Assembly: GCA_029260265.1 (NCBI GenBank) | Contig: JAJDDO010000024.1 | Coordinates: forward strand, 248,001 to 312,000 | Source of the DNA: Phycisphaerales bacterium | Lineage (GTDB): Bacteria > Planctomycetota > Phycisphaerae > Phycisphaerales > UBA1924 | Direction: 5' to 3' | DNA: 64,000 bases | Shown here: positions 44,013-53,730 of the stretch, piece after piece | Numbering within the stretch: position 1 is the stretch's first letter | Layout: each line of letters begins with the position of its first letter | Notes under the pieces: generated by a model | The model's input: only the letters and a program-made list of their open reading frames with translations | What the model was told of the DNA's origin: nothing | Databases searched by the model: none | Position numbers and translations under genes: made by a program

Positions 44013-45170
44013 ATGACCCGTTGGTTTCTTCTTCTCTTTGCGATCGTTCAGATCACGGGCACCCAGGCATTCTCGCAGGGCGGCCCGCCGCCTGCCAAGG
44101 TCGTGCTCGACGAAGCGCGGATCGAATCAGTCACCGATCGAAGGGTGGCAACCGGCGAGATCCGTTCTCCGATGCAATCGCAGCTGGCGGTTCAGGTCGA
44201 AGGGCTCGTGGTCGAGATGCTCGTCGACGAAGGTGACATCGTCAAGGAAGACCAGATCATCGCCCAGATCGACAAAGCCCGCGCCCAAATCGAGCTGGAA
44301 AAATCGCGGGCGAACGAACAGAGCGCATCGGCGTTGATCGAGCAACGCCGAGCAGAACTCGATCAAGCACAACGCGATCTCGATCGCATCGTCGAACTCG
44401 AGCTGCGTGGATCAGCAGGAGCAAGCGAGCGTGACGACGCGGAGACCCTGCTGGCATCACGCAAGGCGGTGCTGATGCAAGCCGAGGCGGATCTGCTCAC
44501 CGCCCAAGCCGAGACCCGACTCTCCGAGCGAACCCTCAACGACACCACCATCCGCGCACCGTTCAGCGGGCAGATCATCCAGACCCACACCGAACGCGGG
44601 CAGTGGATCGCGCGAGGCGGCGCGGTCGCGACCGTGATCTCACTCAAAGACCTCGAAGCCCGTGTCGATATCCCGCAGCAATACTTCGCAGCGGTCAACG
44701 GCGCAGGGGCTGAAATCGAAGTGGTCGTTCCCGCGATCAACTCGAGTGTCACCGGCACCCTCATCTCCATCGTTCCTCGCGCAGACTCGCTCAGCAGGCT
44801 CTTCCCAGTCCGCATCCGGCTCCATGATCTCGAAGGGCTCCTCCGCCCCGGGATGAGCGTCAAGGCGATGGTTCCCACCGGGGAAACCAAAGAACTGCTC
44901 ACCGTTTCAAAGGATGCAATCGTCCGCACAGCCTCCGGAGAACACCTGTTCTTTGATTCCAACGGGGTCGCGGCGATAACGCCCATCGTTCGCCTCTTTG
45001 GCGTCGGCGATCGGGTTGCCATCCACGCCGGGATGCTCAAGCCGGGCATGAACACCATCGTCGATGGCAACGAACGGATGTTCCCGGGCCAGCCTCTGAT
45101 AGTGCTCGATCAACCCGTGCCCGCGATCAAAGACGACCAACCAGATACGAACTCCAAGGAGCAGGGCTGA
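44013..45170 (+). CDS. RND efflux periplasmic adaptor (membrane fusion protein)
   Basis: A 385-residue adaptor of the HlyD/AcrA type. Signal peptide MTRWFLLLFAIVQITGTQA, then the lipoyl half (LAVQVEGLVVEMLVDEGDIV), an alpha-hairpin (~95-160, KSRANEQSASALIEQRRAEL), the second lipoyl half (LNDTTIRAPFSGQIIQTHTE) and the beta-barrel. The ATG at 44013 has a perfect AAGGAG 5 bases upstream. Its stop overlaps the start of the pump gene by one base, so the two are co-translated. The outer-membrane channel is not encoded nearby. Confidence 0.93.
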   Translation: MTRWFLLLFAIVQITGTQAFSQGGPPPAKVVLDEARIESVTDRRVATGEIRSPMQSQLAVQVEGLVVEMLVDEGDIVKEDQIIAQIDKARAQIELEKSRANEQSASALIEQRRAELDQAQRDLDRIVELELRGSAGASERDDAETLLASRKAVLMQAEADLLTAQAETRLSERTLNDTTIRAPFSGQIIQTHTERGQWIARGGAVATVISLKDLEARVDIPQQYFAAVNGAGAEIEVVVPAINSSVTGTLISIVPRADSLSRLFPVRIRLHDLEGLLRPGMSVKAMVPTGETKELLTVSKDAIVRTASGEHLFFDSNGVAAITPIVRLFGVGDRVAIHAGMLKPGMNTIVDGNERMFPGQPLIVLDQPVPAIKDDQPDTNSKEQG

Positions 45171-48100
45171 TGGATATCGTCCGATGGTGTATCTCACGCC
45201 CCGTGACGATCGCGGTCGGCGTGGTGCTCGTGGTGATGTTCGGGCTCGTTGGTCTCCGCGAGATCCCGATCCAGCTCACCCCCACGGTGACCTACCCGAC
45301 CATCACCGTCACCACCAACTGGCCCGGTCGATCCCCCGAAGAGATCATCGACGAGGTGACCAAAGAGCAAGAAGAACGCCTCAAAAACATCACCAACCTC
45401 GAGAAGATGTCCTCAACCACAAGCCTGGGGACATCGGGGATCACCCTCGAGTTCAGGCTCGGCTCAGACATCTCGCGGGCATTGCAAGAGGTCTCCGACG
45501 CGCTACGCCAGGTGCCCAGCTATCCCGCGCAGGTCGACGAGCCGATCGTGATTCCTGCAGACGGCGTCAGCGATCCAGGCTCGGCCATCGCTTGGATCAT
45601 CGTTGATTTCTCCGATGAAAACCTGATCAAGCACAAGGGCTTTGATCTCACAACGATCCAGGATGACCTCGTTCGCGATGTGAAACCTTACCTTGAACGC
45701 ATTGATGGCGTTGCGCAGGTCAACATCTTTGGCGGACGCGAACGCGAGGCAAAGGTCTACACCGATCCCACGGCTCTTGCCCAACGCGGATTGAATCATA
45801 TCGATGTCGTCAACGCGCTGCGTTCCGAAAACCGCAATGTCTCCGCCGGTTCAATCGCAGAAGGGAAACGAGATTACATCGTGCGTCTCGTCGGGCAGTT
45901 CGATTCTCCAGAATCAGTGCTCTCGACCATCGTCGCCCATCGCGATGGCAAGACGATCTTTGTACGCGATGTCGCACGCGTCGAGATCGGGTACCAGAAG
46001 CATCGCGGGTTTGTCCGCTCGCTCGCGCGCCCGGCGATCGCGATCAACCTGATCCGCCAGGGCGATTCCAATGTGCTCGATATCATGGCCGAACTGCGAA
46101 CCCGGCTCGGCGAGGTCGAGTCCTCGATTCTACCAAACATCGCCGGCGAATCATCCAACGGACCGATCGGCCCGGATCTCCGTCTCCGCCAGGTCTACGA
46201 CGAAACAGTCTACATCAACTCCGCGATTGGGCTGGTGACCCAGAACCTCTGGATCGGCTCGATCATCGCAATGGTGGTGCTCCTGCTCTTCCTGCGCTCT
46301 TGGCGGGCGACCGGGATTATCGCGATCGCGATTCCAATTTCGGTTGTCGGGACCTTCTTGGTCTTGCTCGCGCTCGGGCGATCGCTCAATATTGTCTCGC
46401 TTGCAGGCATCGCCTTCGCGGTCGGCATGGTGGTCGACAACGGGATTGTGGTGCTCGAAAACATTGATCGCCGCATCGGCATGGGCGAGTCGCCGGTGAT
46501 CGCAGCATGGCGCGGCGGCAAAGAGGTCTGGGGCGCGATTCTTGCCTCCACCCTGACCACCATCGCCGTGTTTATCCCGGTGCTGACCATTGAAGAAACC
46601 GCCGGGCAGCTCTTTCGCGACATCTCCATCGCGATCGTGGCGTCGGTCTCGCTGTCGCTGATTGTCTCGGTCATGGTCATCCCGGTGGCGTGTTCTCGGT
46701 TCATCAAGCCCGCCAGCGCCAAGCCCGGCCCGGTTCGTGTGGTGCTCGGCTCGATGTTCGGGCTTGTGCCACTGGCAAGCAAGGGCGTCAGTTTTCTCGG
46801 ATCAGCCATTGGATGGCTCATGAGCGGTTGGCGGGCTTGGTCCCTCCGTCCGCTGGTCATCATTGGGTTGACCGCCGCGAGTATCGCGGGCGCCATCATC
46901 ATGATGCCCCCGATGGACTACCTCCCGGCAGGCAACCGGAACCTGGTCTTTGGCGGGATGCTGATCCCCCCGGGGCTCTCGGTCGATCAACGCGTCAAGA
47001 TCGCCGAGCGGATCGAATCACGCATCTACCCTTACGCACTGGCGGATATGAACGAGCCAGAAACCATGAGCCAACTGGAACCGATCCAGGCCCACGGAGG
47101 GACCGTCTACGAACCCGTCGGGATCGACAACTTCTTTATTGGCGCGTTCGGCACCGGGATGTTCGTTGGCGCGACAAGCCAAAATGACGAAGTCGTGATC
47201 CCTGTCGGGGTACTGCTCACCAGCGCGATGGGCGACATCCCCGATTCCTTCGGCGGCGCCCGCCAGAGCTCCCTCTTCTCCGGAATCAGCGGCAACGGCG
47301 GAATCACCATCGAGGTCTCCGGGCCCGACCTCGATCGGGTCAACGCCGCCGCGTCGATGATGTTCAACACTGCTGCAGCCGAGTTCGGCTACGGCAGCGT
47401 CGGAACCGAACCCAGCAACTTCTCACTTGAACAACAAGAAATGCAGGTCGTGCTCAATGACCTCGGGCGTGAACTCGGGCTCACCACCGAGGGGCTCGGC
47501 GTGGCGATCCGTGGGCTCTTTGATGGTGCGTTTATAGGTGATTTCAAAGAAAACGCCGAGACGATCGATCTCGTGGTGCTCCCCCTCGGCGGGGTGCTCG
47601 AAAGCCTCGAGCAGCTTGCAGATATCCCCATCGCGACACCCGCCGGCCCGGTGGTTCCTGTGTCGAGCGTCGTCGACTTCGTGCCCGGGTTGTCCCCCCA
47701 AGAAATTAAACGGATCGAGGAACTCTCCAGCGTGGCGATCTCGGTCTCGCCGCCCACCGGCGAACCGCTCCAAGACGCGATGAGGTGGATCGAGGACAAT
47801 GTGATTTCCGCCGCACGCGATGCCGGGATGATCGACCCAACAATGCGTGTGCGCCTCGAAGGCAGCGCCGCCGACCTCGAAGATGTCCAAGCGTCGTTGT
47901 TCGGGCGTGCATCAGAATCTGATTCGTCAAGCCGCGGACCGGCCATGATTCTCAGTGGGTTTATCCTCGCGATAAGCCTCGTGTTCGCCGCAGTGGTCAT
48001 CATTCGCGGCACACGCGATGGCAACGAGCGGGTGTTCTACGGAGCAGTGGGGGTGGTGCTGCTCGGTGTGATGCTCGCCGCGATCGGGTTCGGCGGCGTA

Positions 48101-48724
48101 TCAAGCCCGCAGCTGTTGACGGCAAGGATGGTCTGGGCGCTCGTGGTGACCTATCTGCTCATGTGCGCGTTGTTCGAGAGTTTCTTGTACCCACTGGTGA
48201 TTATGTTCTCGGTGCCCCTAGCGGTTGTCGGAGGGTTCGCCGGGCTTGCGATCGTGCACGCCTGGTCGCTCGCTGATCCAACCAAAGCGCCGCAGCAACT
48301 CGATGTGCTCACCATGCTCGGGTTCGTGATCCTCATCGGTGTGGTGGTCAACAACGCCATCTTGCTTGTTCACCAATCGCTCAACTTCATGCGAGGCGAT
48401 GAGGGGCAACCACCGATGGAGCCCAACGACGCGATCGTCGCGTCGGTCAAAACACGAATCCGCCCGATTTTTATGAGTGTACTCACCAGTGTCGGCGGCA
48501 TGCTCCCCCTGGTCCTCGTGCCCGGATCAGGCTCGGAGATGTACCGCGGGATCGGCTCGGTGGTGGTCGGAGGGCTGCTGGTTTCAACCGTGTTCACGCT
48601 GCTGCTGGTGCCTATTCTGTTGAGTCTGGTGCTCGATATGCGAGGGGGCGTCCGCCCACGCTCCGCTCCGGTGATTGATGAACCGTTGCGGGACCTTGAA
48701 ACACTGCAACGAATGGGAGCCTGA
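45170..48724 (+). CDS. RND-type multidrug efflux permease (HAE1 class), with extra membrane segments
   Basis: A 1184-residue inner-membrane proton-driven pump. N terminus IVRWCISRPVTIAVGVVLVV and WPGRSPEEIIDEVTKEQEER are classic. The TM4 proton-relay aspartate is in VGMVVDNGIVVLENI, and the C-terminal half has GVVVNNAILLVHQS with ARMVWALVVTYLLMCALFES before it. It is about 100 residues longer than usual, because two hydrophobic segments (ILSGFILAISLVFAAVVII near 925, AVGVVLLGVMLAAIGF near 960) precede the usual TM8. The adaptor is encoded directly upstream. The substrate is unknown. Confidence 0.93.
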   Translation: MDIVRWCISRPVTIAVGVVLVVMFGLVGLREIPIQLTPTVTYPTITVTTNWPGRSPEEIIDEVTKEQEERLKNITNLEKMSSTTSLGTSGITLEFRLGSDISRALQEVSDALRQVPSYPAQVDEPIVIPADGVSDPGSAIAWIIVDFSDENLIKHKGFDLTTIQDDLVRDVKPYLERIDGVAQVNIFGGREREAKVYTDPTALAQRGLNHIDVVNALRSENRNVSAGSIAEGKRDYIVRLVGQFDSPESVLSTIVAHRDGKTIFVRDVARVEIGYQKHRGFVRSLARPAIAINLIRQGDSNVLDIMAELRTRLGEVESSILPNIAGESSNGPIGPDLRLRQVYDETVYINSAIGLVTQNLWIGSIIAMVVLLLFLRSWRATGIIAIAIPISVVGTFLVLLALGRSLNIVSLAGIAFAVGMVVDNGIVVLENIDRRIGMGESPVIAAWRGGKEVWGAILASTLTTIAVFIPVLTIEETAGQLFRDISIAIVASVSLSLIVSVMVIPVACSRFIKPASAKPGPVRVVLGSMFGLVPLASKGVSFLGSAIGWLMSGWRAWSLRPLVIIGLTAASIAGAIIMMPPMDYLPAGNRNLVFGGMLIPPGLSVDQRVKIAERIESRIYPYALADMNEPETMSQLEPIQAHGGTVYEPVGIDNFFIGAFGTGMFVGATSQNDEVVIPVGVLLTSAMGDIPDSFGGARQSSLFSGISGNGGITIEVSGPDLDRVNAAASMMFNTAAAEFGYGSVGTEPSNFSLEQQEMQVVLNDLGRELGLTTEGLGVAIRGLFDGAFIGDFKENAETIDLVVLPLGGVLESLEQLADIPIATPAGPVVPVSSVVDFVPGLSPQEIKRIEELSSVAISVSPPTGEPLQDAMRWIEDNVISAARDAGMIDPTMRVRLEGSAADLEDVQASLFGRASESDSSSRGPAMILSGFILAISLVFAAVVIIRGTRDGNERVFYGAVGVVLLGVMLAAIGFGGVSSPQLLTARMVWALVVTYLLMCALFESFLYPLVIMFSVPLAVVGGFAGLAIVHAWSLADPTKAPQQLDVLTMLGFVILIGVVVNNAILLVHQSLNFMRGDEGQPPMEPNDAIVASVKTRIRPIFMSVLTSVGGMLPLVLVPGSGSEMYRGIGSVVVGGLLVSTVFTLLLVPILLSLVLDMRGGVRPRSAPVIDEPLRDLETLQRMGA

Positions 48725-48729
48725 TCCAC

Positions 48730-49680
48730 ATGATGAAACGAACACGAATCGGCCATTGTTTGTTCCTCGGGTGCCTGCTGAGCACCATGCTCGGGTGTTC
48801 GATTCAATCGCGCGATGCCGACGAGCTGATGCTCCGCGATCCACGCACCATCACCATCTATCATGGCGACGGATCAGGGGTCGCCAGCTGGGACACGGTC
48901 ATCGCTGATATGGTTTCTGCCAAGGCCGTGCTGATCGGCGAGATGCACGGGCACGAGCTCGGGCTTGGCGTGGCCGCCGAGCTATTCGATGACATCCTGC
49001 AAGCCGATGACGATGCGGTGCTCTCGATGGAGTTCTACGAACGCGACGAGCAGATCGCGGTCGATGATTACCTCGCAAGCGTGACCGATCGCAAAGGCTT
49101 CGACAAAGCATCGGGAAGGTCGAAGGGCAATAACCCCGCATGGCATCAGCACATGGTCGACGCCGCCAAGGCTGCTTCGCGCCCGGTGATCGCCTCTAAC
49201 GCGCCACGCCGATACACCAAGCTCGCCCGAACCGGCGACTTTGATGCGTTGCGTCAGCTCAACACCCGCCAGCGTGCGATGTTTGATATCCCCAATGAGT
49301 TGAGAACGGACACCGCGTACCGCGACCGTTTCTACGACGCGATGAGCGGGATGGCCGAGCACGGCGGCGAAGAAATGATCCACGGGTTCTACCGCTCGCA
49401 AGCACTCTGGGACCGCACCATGGCGACCAGCATCGCCAAAGCCACCCGCTTGGGCTCGCCGGTGGTCCATATGGTCGGGTACTTCCATATCCAGTTCGGC
49501 ACCGAGCCGGGCGGGAGCGGGCTGGTCGATGATCTCCGTGAGCTGCTCGCACCGGATGATAAGATCGTCACCTTTGTCATGCTCGACCGCAGCGACAAGC
49601 CGGTCGTCGAAGAAGACCTCGGCATCGCCGATTATGTTATCTATGTCGGGACCGACGACGAAGAGCCCGAAGCAGACTAA
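48730..49680 (+). CDS. ChaN-family lipoprotein
   Basis: A 316-residue lipoprotein: signal sequence MMKRTRIGHCLFLGCLLSTM with lipobox MLGC. The domain has AKAVLIGEMHGHELGLGVAA, then MEFYERDEQIAVDDYL and VVHMVGYFHIQFG, characteristic of the ChaN/Tiki-like group; ChaN of Campylobacter binds haem through paired tyrosine residues, and related enzymes are metalloproteases. It lies 5 bases after the efflux pump gene on the same strand and may be co-transcribed, but a functional link is not established. Confidence 0.83.
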   Translation: MMKRTRIGHCLFLGCLLSTMLGCSIQSRDADELMLRDPRTITIYHGDGSGVASWDTVIADMVSAKAVLIGEMHGHELGLGVAAELFDDILQADDDAVLSMEFYERDEQIAVDDYLASVTDRKGFDKASGRSKGNNPAWHQHMVDAAKAASRPVIASNAPRRYTKLARTGDFDALRQLNTRQRAMFDIPNELRTDTAYRDRFYDAMSGMAEHGGEEMIHGFYRSQALWDRTMATSIAKATRLGSPVVHMVGYFHIQFGTEPGGSGLVDDLRELLAPDDKIVTFVMLDRSDKPVVEEDLGIADYVIYVGTDDEEPEAD

Positions 49681-49702
49681 TCCAAACCAATCACGCATCA
49701 AT

Positions 49703-49733
49703 AAAAAAAGCGGAGCATCATGCTCCGCTTTTT
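49703..49733. terminator. Bidirectional terminator
   Basis: A-rich tract, then arms AGCGGAGCA (49709-49717) and TGCTCCGCT (49721-49729) with loop TCA, then TTTT. The tracts on both sides let it serve the ChaN gene on the plus strand and the lipoprotein gene on the minus strand, which ends 19 bases away. Confidence 0.9.
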
Positions 49734-49751
49734 CGTTGATTTCCGATGGAT

Positions 49752-50306
49752 TCAGTCGGCGTAGTACGCGCCGGATCGCGAGTCTGAGCCCGAGGTCGAT
49801 ACGCCCCGGAACTTGCGTTGCTTGACCGGGTCCCATTGTTTCTCGGGATCGGGGAAGACGGGCTCATCCTCAATCTCGACCGGGTATTCTGGTCCGTCAC
49901 GAAGGGCGACCTTGAGGAGCCGCGAGTTCGCCGGGGGGACAGCCATCGTGTTGGACAAGTTGCGTCGACGGTTTTTGGCGTCGTAGATCTCCCATTGCAT
50001 CACATCCGGACGCCGTGCAGAGTTCTCCTTGGCCTGGTTCCGTAAGAACCGGATGGTCACCTTCTGCCCGATCGGGACATCAACCGTCCACAGTGGCTCC
50101 TTATCGCGGTTATCGTACAGCGTCACGCTCAACGGCTCATAGGGCGTCGACTCGTAGGTGTACATGTCCGTCGTTCGCATCTGACCGCCCGGAGAGTTGG
50201 TGACCAGCTGTTTGAAGAAACACCCGCTCATGAGCAGTGGGACGCACAGGGCGGCCGTCATCACGAGGGCTTGGGTGATTGCACGCATCGGGCGCTGGGT
50301 TCTCAT
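49752..50306 (-). CDS. Lipoprotein of unknown function
   Basis: A 184-residue lipoprotein; the signal MRAITQALVMTAALCVPLLM ends at lipobox SGC. The mature part is beta-rich with charged loops (LWTVDVPIGQKVTIRFLRNQ, then MQWEIYDAKNRRRNLSNTM) and has no family I recognise. Two ATGs (50306, 50288) are possible starts; both keep the signal. The gene faces ispF divergently, with 254 bases between that contain no feature I can name. Confidence 0.65.
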   Translation of the reverse strand: MRTQRPMRAITQALVMTAALCVPLLMSGCFFKQLVTNSPGGQMRTTDMYTYESTPYEPLSVTLYDNRDKEPLWTVDVPIGQKVTIRFLRNQAKENSARRPDVMQWEIYDAKNRRRNLSNTMAVPPANSRLLKVALRDGPEYPVEIEDEPVFPDPEKQWDPVKQRKFRGVSTSGSDSRSGAYYAD

Positions 50307-50560
50307 AGCTCACTTACTCCACATCCACGCGGGATGTTCATCTGATCAGTCGATCTTCTTCCAGCGGACACCGATGCCCGCTGCTGGACAACCATACACT
50401 CTAGACACCCGCCAATCCGGGTGATCCACCAACCAGTTATCGGTAAGATCCCACAATGTCTGCAGCATCAAACCCCCATAATCCACCATATCAACGATCT
50501 CATGGTGCTTCTGACCCGGCCATCCCCGCGGGCGCACCCCCCCGATGCTCCTCCTCGCCC

Positions 50561-51061
50561 ATGATCCGGATCGGGCATGGGTATGACTTGCACCGGCTCG
50601 AGCCCTTGCCCCCCGCCGGGCAAGCCCGCCCATTTGTGCTCGCCGGAGTCCAAATCGACCATGATCGAGGCCCGGTGGGGCACTCAGATGCCGATGTGCT
50701 CTTTCATGCGATCACCGACGCGATCCTTGGCTCGATCGCAGCCGACGATATCGGGCAACTCTTTCCAGACACAGACTCTGCGCACGAGGGGCAGGATTCG
50801 CGCATTTTTCTCGTCGAGGCCGTCCGGTTGCTAGGTGCCAAGGGGTATGCCGTGGCGAACCTCGATGCCACCGTGGTCTGCGAGCGCCCAAAGATCGGAC
50901 CCCACAAACAGGCAATCAGAGCCAGCATCGCCGATGCCATTGGCGTTGAGATCGATCGGGTGAACCTAAAAGCCAAAACCCATGAACAGGTGGACGCCGT
51001 GGGCGAGGGGCTCGCGATTGAGGCGCACTGCGTGGTGCTCGTGGAACTCACGAATCCGTAG
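50561..51061 (+). CDS. ispF: 2-C-methyl-D-erythritol 2,4-cyclodiphosphate synthase
   Basis: Enzyme of the MEP isoprenoid pathway. The zinc-binding N terminus is RIGHGYDLHRL (Asp9 and His11), then GHSDADVLFHAITDAILG and LFPDTDSAHEG; the C-terminal block is VNLKAKTHEQVDAVGEG. The ATG at 50561 gives 166 residues, the family norm; an upstream start at 50456 would add a Pro/Ser-rich stretch without homology. Its end overlaps the convergent SDR gene by 14 bases. ispD is not adjacent. Confidence 0.94.
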   Translation: MIRIGHGYDLHRLEPLPPAGQARPFVLAGVQIDHDRGPVGHSDADVLFHAITDAILGSIAADDIGQLFPDTDSAHEGQDSRIFLVEAVRLLGAKGYAVANLDATVVCERPKIGPHKQAIRASIADAIGVEIDRVNLKAKTHEQVDAVGEGLAIEAHCVVLVELTNP

Positions 51062-51896
51062 GCAGTTCAGGCATTTTCTTTTTCAAGCGGTTGCGCAACG
51101 CCCACCGGAACACCCGATCGGTCGTCGCCGGGCAGGCGAGCGTTCCCGCCAGCGCAATCCGGGTAGGCAGACTCGTCCAGACCTCCCCCTTGGGCTTGCG
51201 GAGGCAACGAACTATCGCACCCGCGACCCGCTCGGGGGTCTGCATAAATCGGTTCTGCTTGGTCGAAGCCACCTTGAGCCCGCCGCTGGTGTTGGAATCC
51301 GCGGTATCGAAGAACTCGGTTTTGGTCCCGATCGGATGCACCGAGGACACATAGACCCCCTCATCAGCAAGCTCGAGCCGCATCGATCGGCAGAAGTTAT
51401 CTTGGGCAGCCTTGGTCGCGCAATAGCTCGCGTAATAAGGCATAGATATCTTGCTCAGGCAACTCGACACCATCATCGCGTGCCCGGTGCCCTGCCTGCG
51501 GAACCGCTCGATCGCGGGCTGGAGCAAGTGCAACGAGCCAAAGAAGTTGGTCTCAAACATCGCACGGATGTCGGCTATCGGCATCGTGGCCGTTTCATGC
51601 TCGAGCCCATACCCGGCGTTGGCGATGCACGCGTAGATCGGCCCGAACGCCTCCTCGGCTCGCGCGATCAACTCCTCGTTTGCTTCTGGGTCGGCGACAT
51701 CGCCCGCGACGACAATCGCCCTGCCGCCGCTCAGTTCGATCTGCTCGCGGATCGCCTGCAACTTGTCCGCACGCCGGGCAAATAAGGCGACGGGCATCTG
51801 CGCTCGGGCACACGCGATCGCCGTCGCGGCACCGATCCCAGAGGAGGCGCCTGTGATAATGATCGGCTTTCCCGCAAGTGATCGTCGCGCGGGCAT
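51048..51896 (-). CDS. Short-chain dehydrogenase/reductase
   Basis: A 282-residue NAD(P)-dependent SDR. The nucleotide-binding motif is TGASSGIG (15-22), with NAGYG at 93-97, the catalytic serine near 145 and Tyr158-x-x-x-Lys162. A basic C-terminal end (ALRNRLKKKMP) may touch the membrane. Substrate unknown. It is the last gene of a minus-strand run: parA-vanZ-murJ-entericidin-SDR, lying 3 bases after the entericidin gene. Confidence 0.9.
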   Translation of the reverse strand: MPARRSLAGKPIIITGASSGIGAATAIACARAQMPVALFARRADKLQAIREQIELSGGRAIVVAGDVADPEANEELIARAEEAFGPIYACIANAGYGLEHETATMPIADIRAMFETNFFGSLHLLQPAIERFRRQGTGHAMMVSSCLSKISMPYYASYCATKAAQDNFCRSMRLELADEGVYVSSVHPIGTKTEFFDTADSNTSGGLKVASTKQNRFMQTPERVAGAIVRCLRKPKGEVWTSLPTRIALAGTLACPATTDRVFRWALRNRLKKKMPELPTDS

Positions 51897-51899
51897 GAA

Positions 51900-52061
51900 T
51901 CAGTTCTCAATTGCCTTCTTGGTGTGCTCGGACATCTCTTGGATGTCTTTGCCCACACCGGCCACCGCGTTGCACGCGCTGAGAAACACCGAGATCCCCG
52001 CCAATGACCCGAGGACCAAGATCTTCATCCGTGTTGGTTTCGAGAGTGTCTTGATTGTCAT
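51900..52061 (-). CDS. Entericidin A/B-family small lipoprotein
   Basis: A 53-residue protein beginning MTIKTLSKPTRMKILVLGSL with lipobox LSAC, then NAVAGVGKDIQEMSEHTKKA. The pattern CN-x-VAG-x-GKDI is the entericidin signature; these tiny outer-membrane lipoproteins were described as a bacteriolysis toxin/antidote pair in enterobacteria, but most homologues are uncharacterised. The ATG at 52061 has AAGGAA 7 bases upstream. It follows murJ directly (one base after its stop). Confidence 0.85.
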   Translation of the reverse strand: MTIKTLSKPTRMKILVLGSLAGISVFLSACNAVAGVGKDIQEMSEHTKKAIEN

Positions 52062-52062
52062 G

Positions 52063-53730
52063 CTAGAGTTCCTTGTCGTCGTGGCGTGTTGCCTTGCGTG
52101 TTCCATCTGTTGACCGCTCGATGAGCCAGCGAAGCTCGGGCATCGAGGTCAATATCGACCAAATCGCGTAAATCCCTGCACCCGCGACGCTCGCACCCGC
52201 CAACGCCCCCGCGTTTCTCGCCCATGAGCCCGGCTGCGCAATCAACCAGACGGCTCCAAAGCTCGCAACACCCATCAACGCCGTACCGATGAGAATCCGC
52301 GTCAGCCCGGATCGGACGGATCCACCCCCCGAGTGCCCATCGGAATCAGTGAGCCGACGCGACGCGATGGCAAGGGCGATGCACTGCGCCAGGGCGCTGA
52401 TCGCGGTGGAATAGGCGAGCCCGGCCTCGCGGAATCGCCAGATCAGCGTCACATTCAGTGTCAGGTTGAGCACAACCGCGCCGAGCGCGATCAGCATCGG
52501 CGTTCGTGTGTCGTTCTTGGCATAAAACGCGCGGGTGTAGAGCTGATTGAGCGAGTACGCCCAGACCGCCAGGCTGTATCCGCCGAGCACCGCCGACCCG
52601 CGTGCGATGCCCGATTCAGAAAACCCACCCTTGCCATAGAGCGTCATCAGCATCGGCTCGCGGACGATGAACAGCCCGATGGATGCCGGAATCCCGATGT
52701 AAAGGCTCAGCCGAAGCCCTCGGCGAAGGGTCTGCGAAAATGCGATCGCGTTGTCTGCGTGACGAGAAAGCGTCGGGAAGGCAGCCGTCGCGACCGCGAT
52801 GCCGAACACCCCGAGCGGGAACTGATACAACCGCTGGGCATAGAACAAGATCGCATTTGAAGCCTCATCAAGCGGGTAGTCATGCCCCGCGAGTGTTGAT
52901 CCAAACCAGCTCGGGTACATCGCGATCAGCGTGTCGACAAAGGAGTTGAGCTGAAGGGTGCCAAGCCCGATGATCACCGGGATCATCCGCCGAAGCATCG
53001 TCCTCGCTCGGGCATGGGCCGTGCGGACCGCCTTGGTCCATCGCACCAGCCCACGCAACGCGTGCATTGACCAGAGCACCTGCAGCAGGGCGGAGCCGAC
53101 CGCCGCGATACCGATCACGAACGCCCAACGATGGGCAGACGCATCGGCGACAAAGAAGTAGGGCACCGAGGCGCCGATGATACAAAGATTGAGCAGAATC
53201 GGAGCCGCTGCCCAAGGGGCAAACCGCCCGTGCGACTGGAGCATCCCGCCCATGATCGCCGCGATGCAGATCAGGGGCATAAACGGGAGCATCACCATCA
53301 CCAACTCAAGCGAGTACACACGATCGGGGTTGTCTTTGCTCGCGATCACCACCGCGAGCAGCCCGATCTCGATCAGGACCGTGATGACTCCGGTGACGAG
53401 GGCGAGCATCGCGATGGTCAACGAAGCAAACGCGTCGGCTGCATCACGATCGGTATCCGCCAGGCGGGTGTACTCGGGGATGAACGCCGCGGAGAGAGCC
53501 CCCTCGCCAAAGAGCCGCCGGAACATGTTGGGGATCGCAAAGGCGGCTGCGAACGCAGATCCGATCGCGGTGTCGCCAAACACGCGCACGGTGACCAGAT
53601 CACGCACAAGCCCGAGGATCCTGCTGCCGAGGGTCAGCCCGGCAACTGTCCGGGTGGCCGATCCGATGGAGGTCGAAGCCCCGTCAGTGTGCTCGGCGGG
53701 GGAATGAGATGAGCGTTGTGGAGTGGTCAC
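52063..53730 (-). CDS. murJ: Lipid II flippase MurJ
   Basis: A 555-residue, 14-segment membrane protein of the MOP superfamily that moves lipid II across the inner membrane for peptidoglycan synthesis. Typical signature: GLTLGSRILGLVRDLVTVRV, then GSAFAAAFAIPNMFRRLFGE, with GALSAAFIPEYTR. The start is a GTG at 53730 that overlaps the vanZ stop (GTGA, 53727-53730) and has GAAGAG upstream; the longer frame to 53796 is rejected. It supports the presence of a peptidoglycan pathway in this organism. Confidence 0.93.
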   Translation of the reverse strand: MTTPQRSSHSPAEHTDGASTSIGSATRTVAGLTLGSRILGLVRDLVTVRVFGDTAIGSAFAAAFAIPNMFRRLFGEGALSAAFIPEYTRLADTDRDAADAFASLTIAMLALVTGVITVLIEIGLLAVVIASKDNPDRVYSLELVMVMLPFMPLICIAAIMGGMLQSHGRFAPWAAAPILLNLCIIGASVPYFFVADASAHRWAFVIGIAAVGSALLQVLWSMHALRGLVRWTKAVRTAHARARTMLRRMIPVIIGLGTLQLNSFVDTLIAMYPSWFGSTLAGHDYPLDEASNAILFYAQRLYQFPLGVFGIAVATAAFPTLSRHADNAIAFSQTLRRGLRLSLYIGIPASIGLFIVREPMLMTLYGKGGFSESGIARGSAVLGGYSLAVWAYSLNQLYTRAFYAKNDTRTPMLIALGAVVLNLTLNVTLIWRFREAGLAYSTAISALAQCIALAIASRRLTDSDGHSGGGSVRSGLTRILIGTALMGVASFGAVWLIAQPGSWARNAGALAGASVAGAGIYAIWSILTSMPELRWLIERSTDGTRKATRHDDKEL

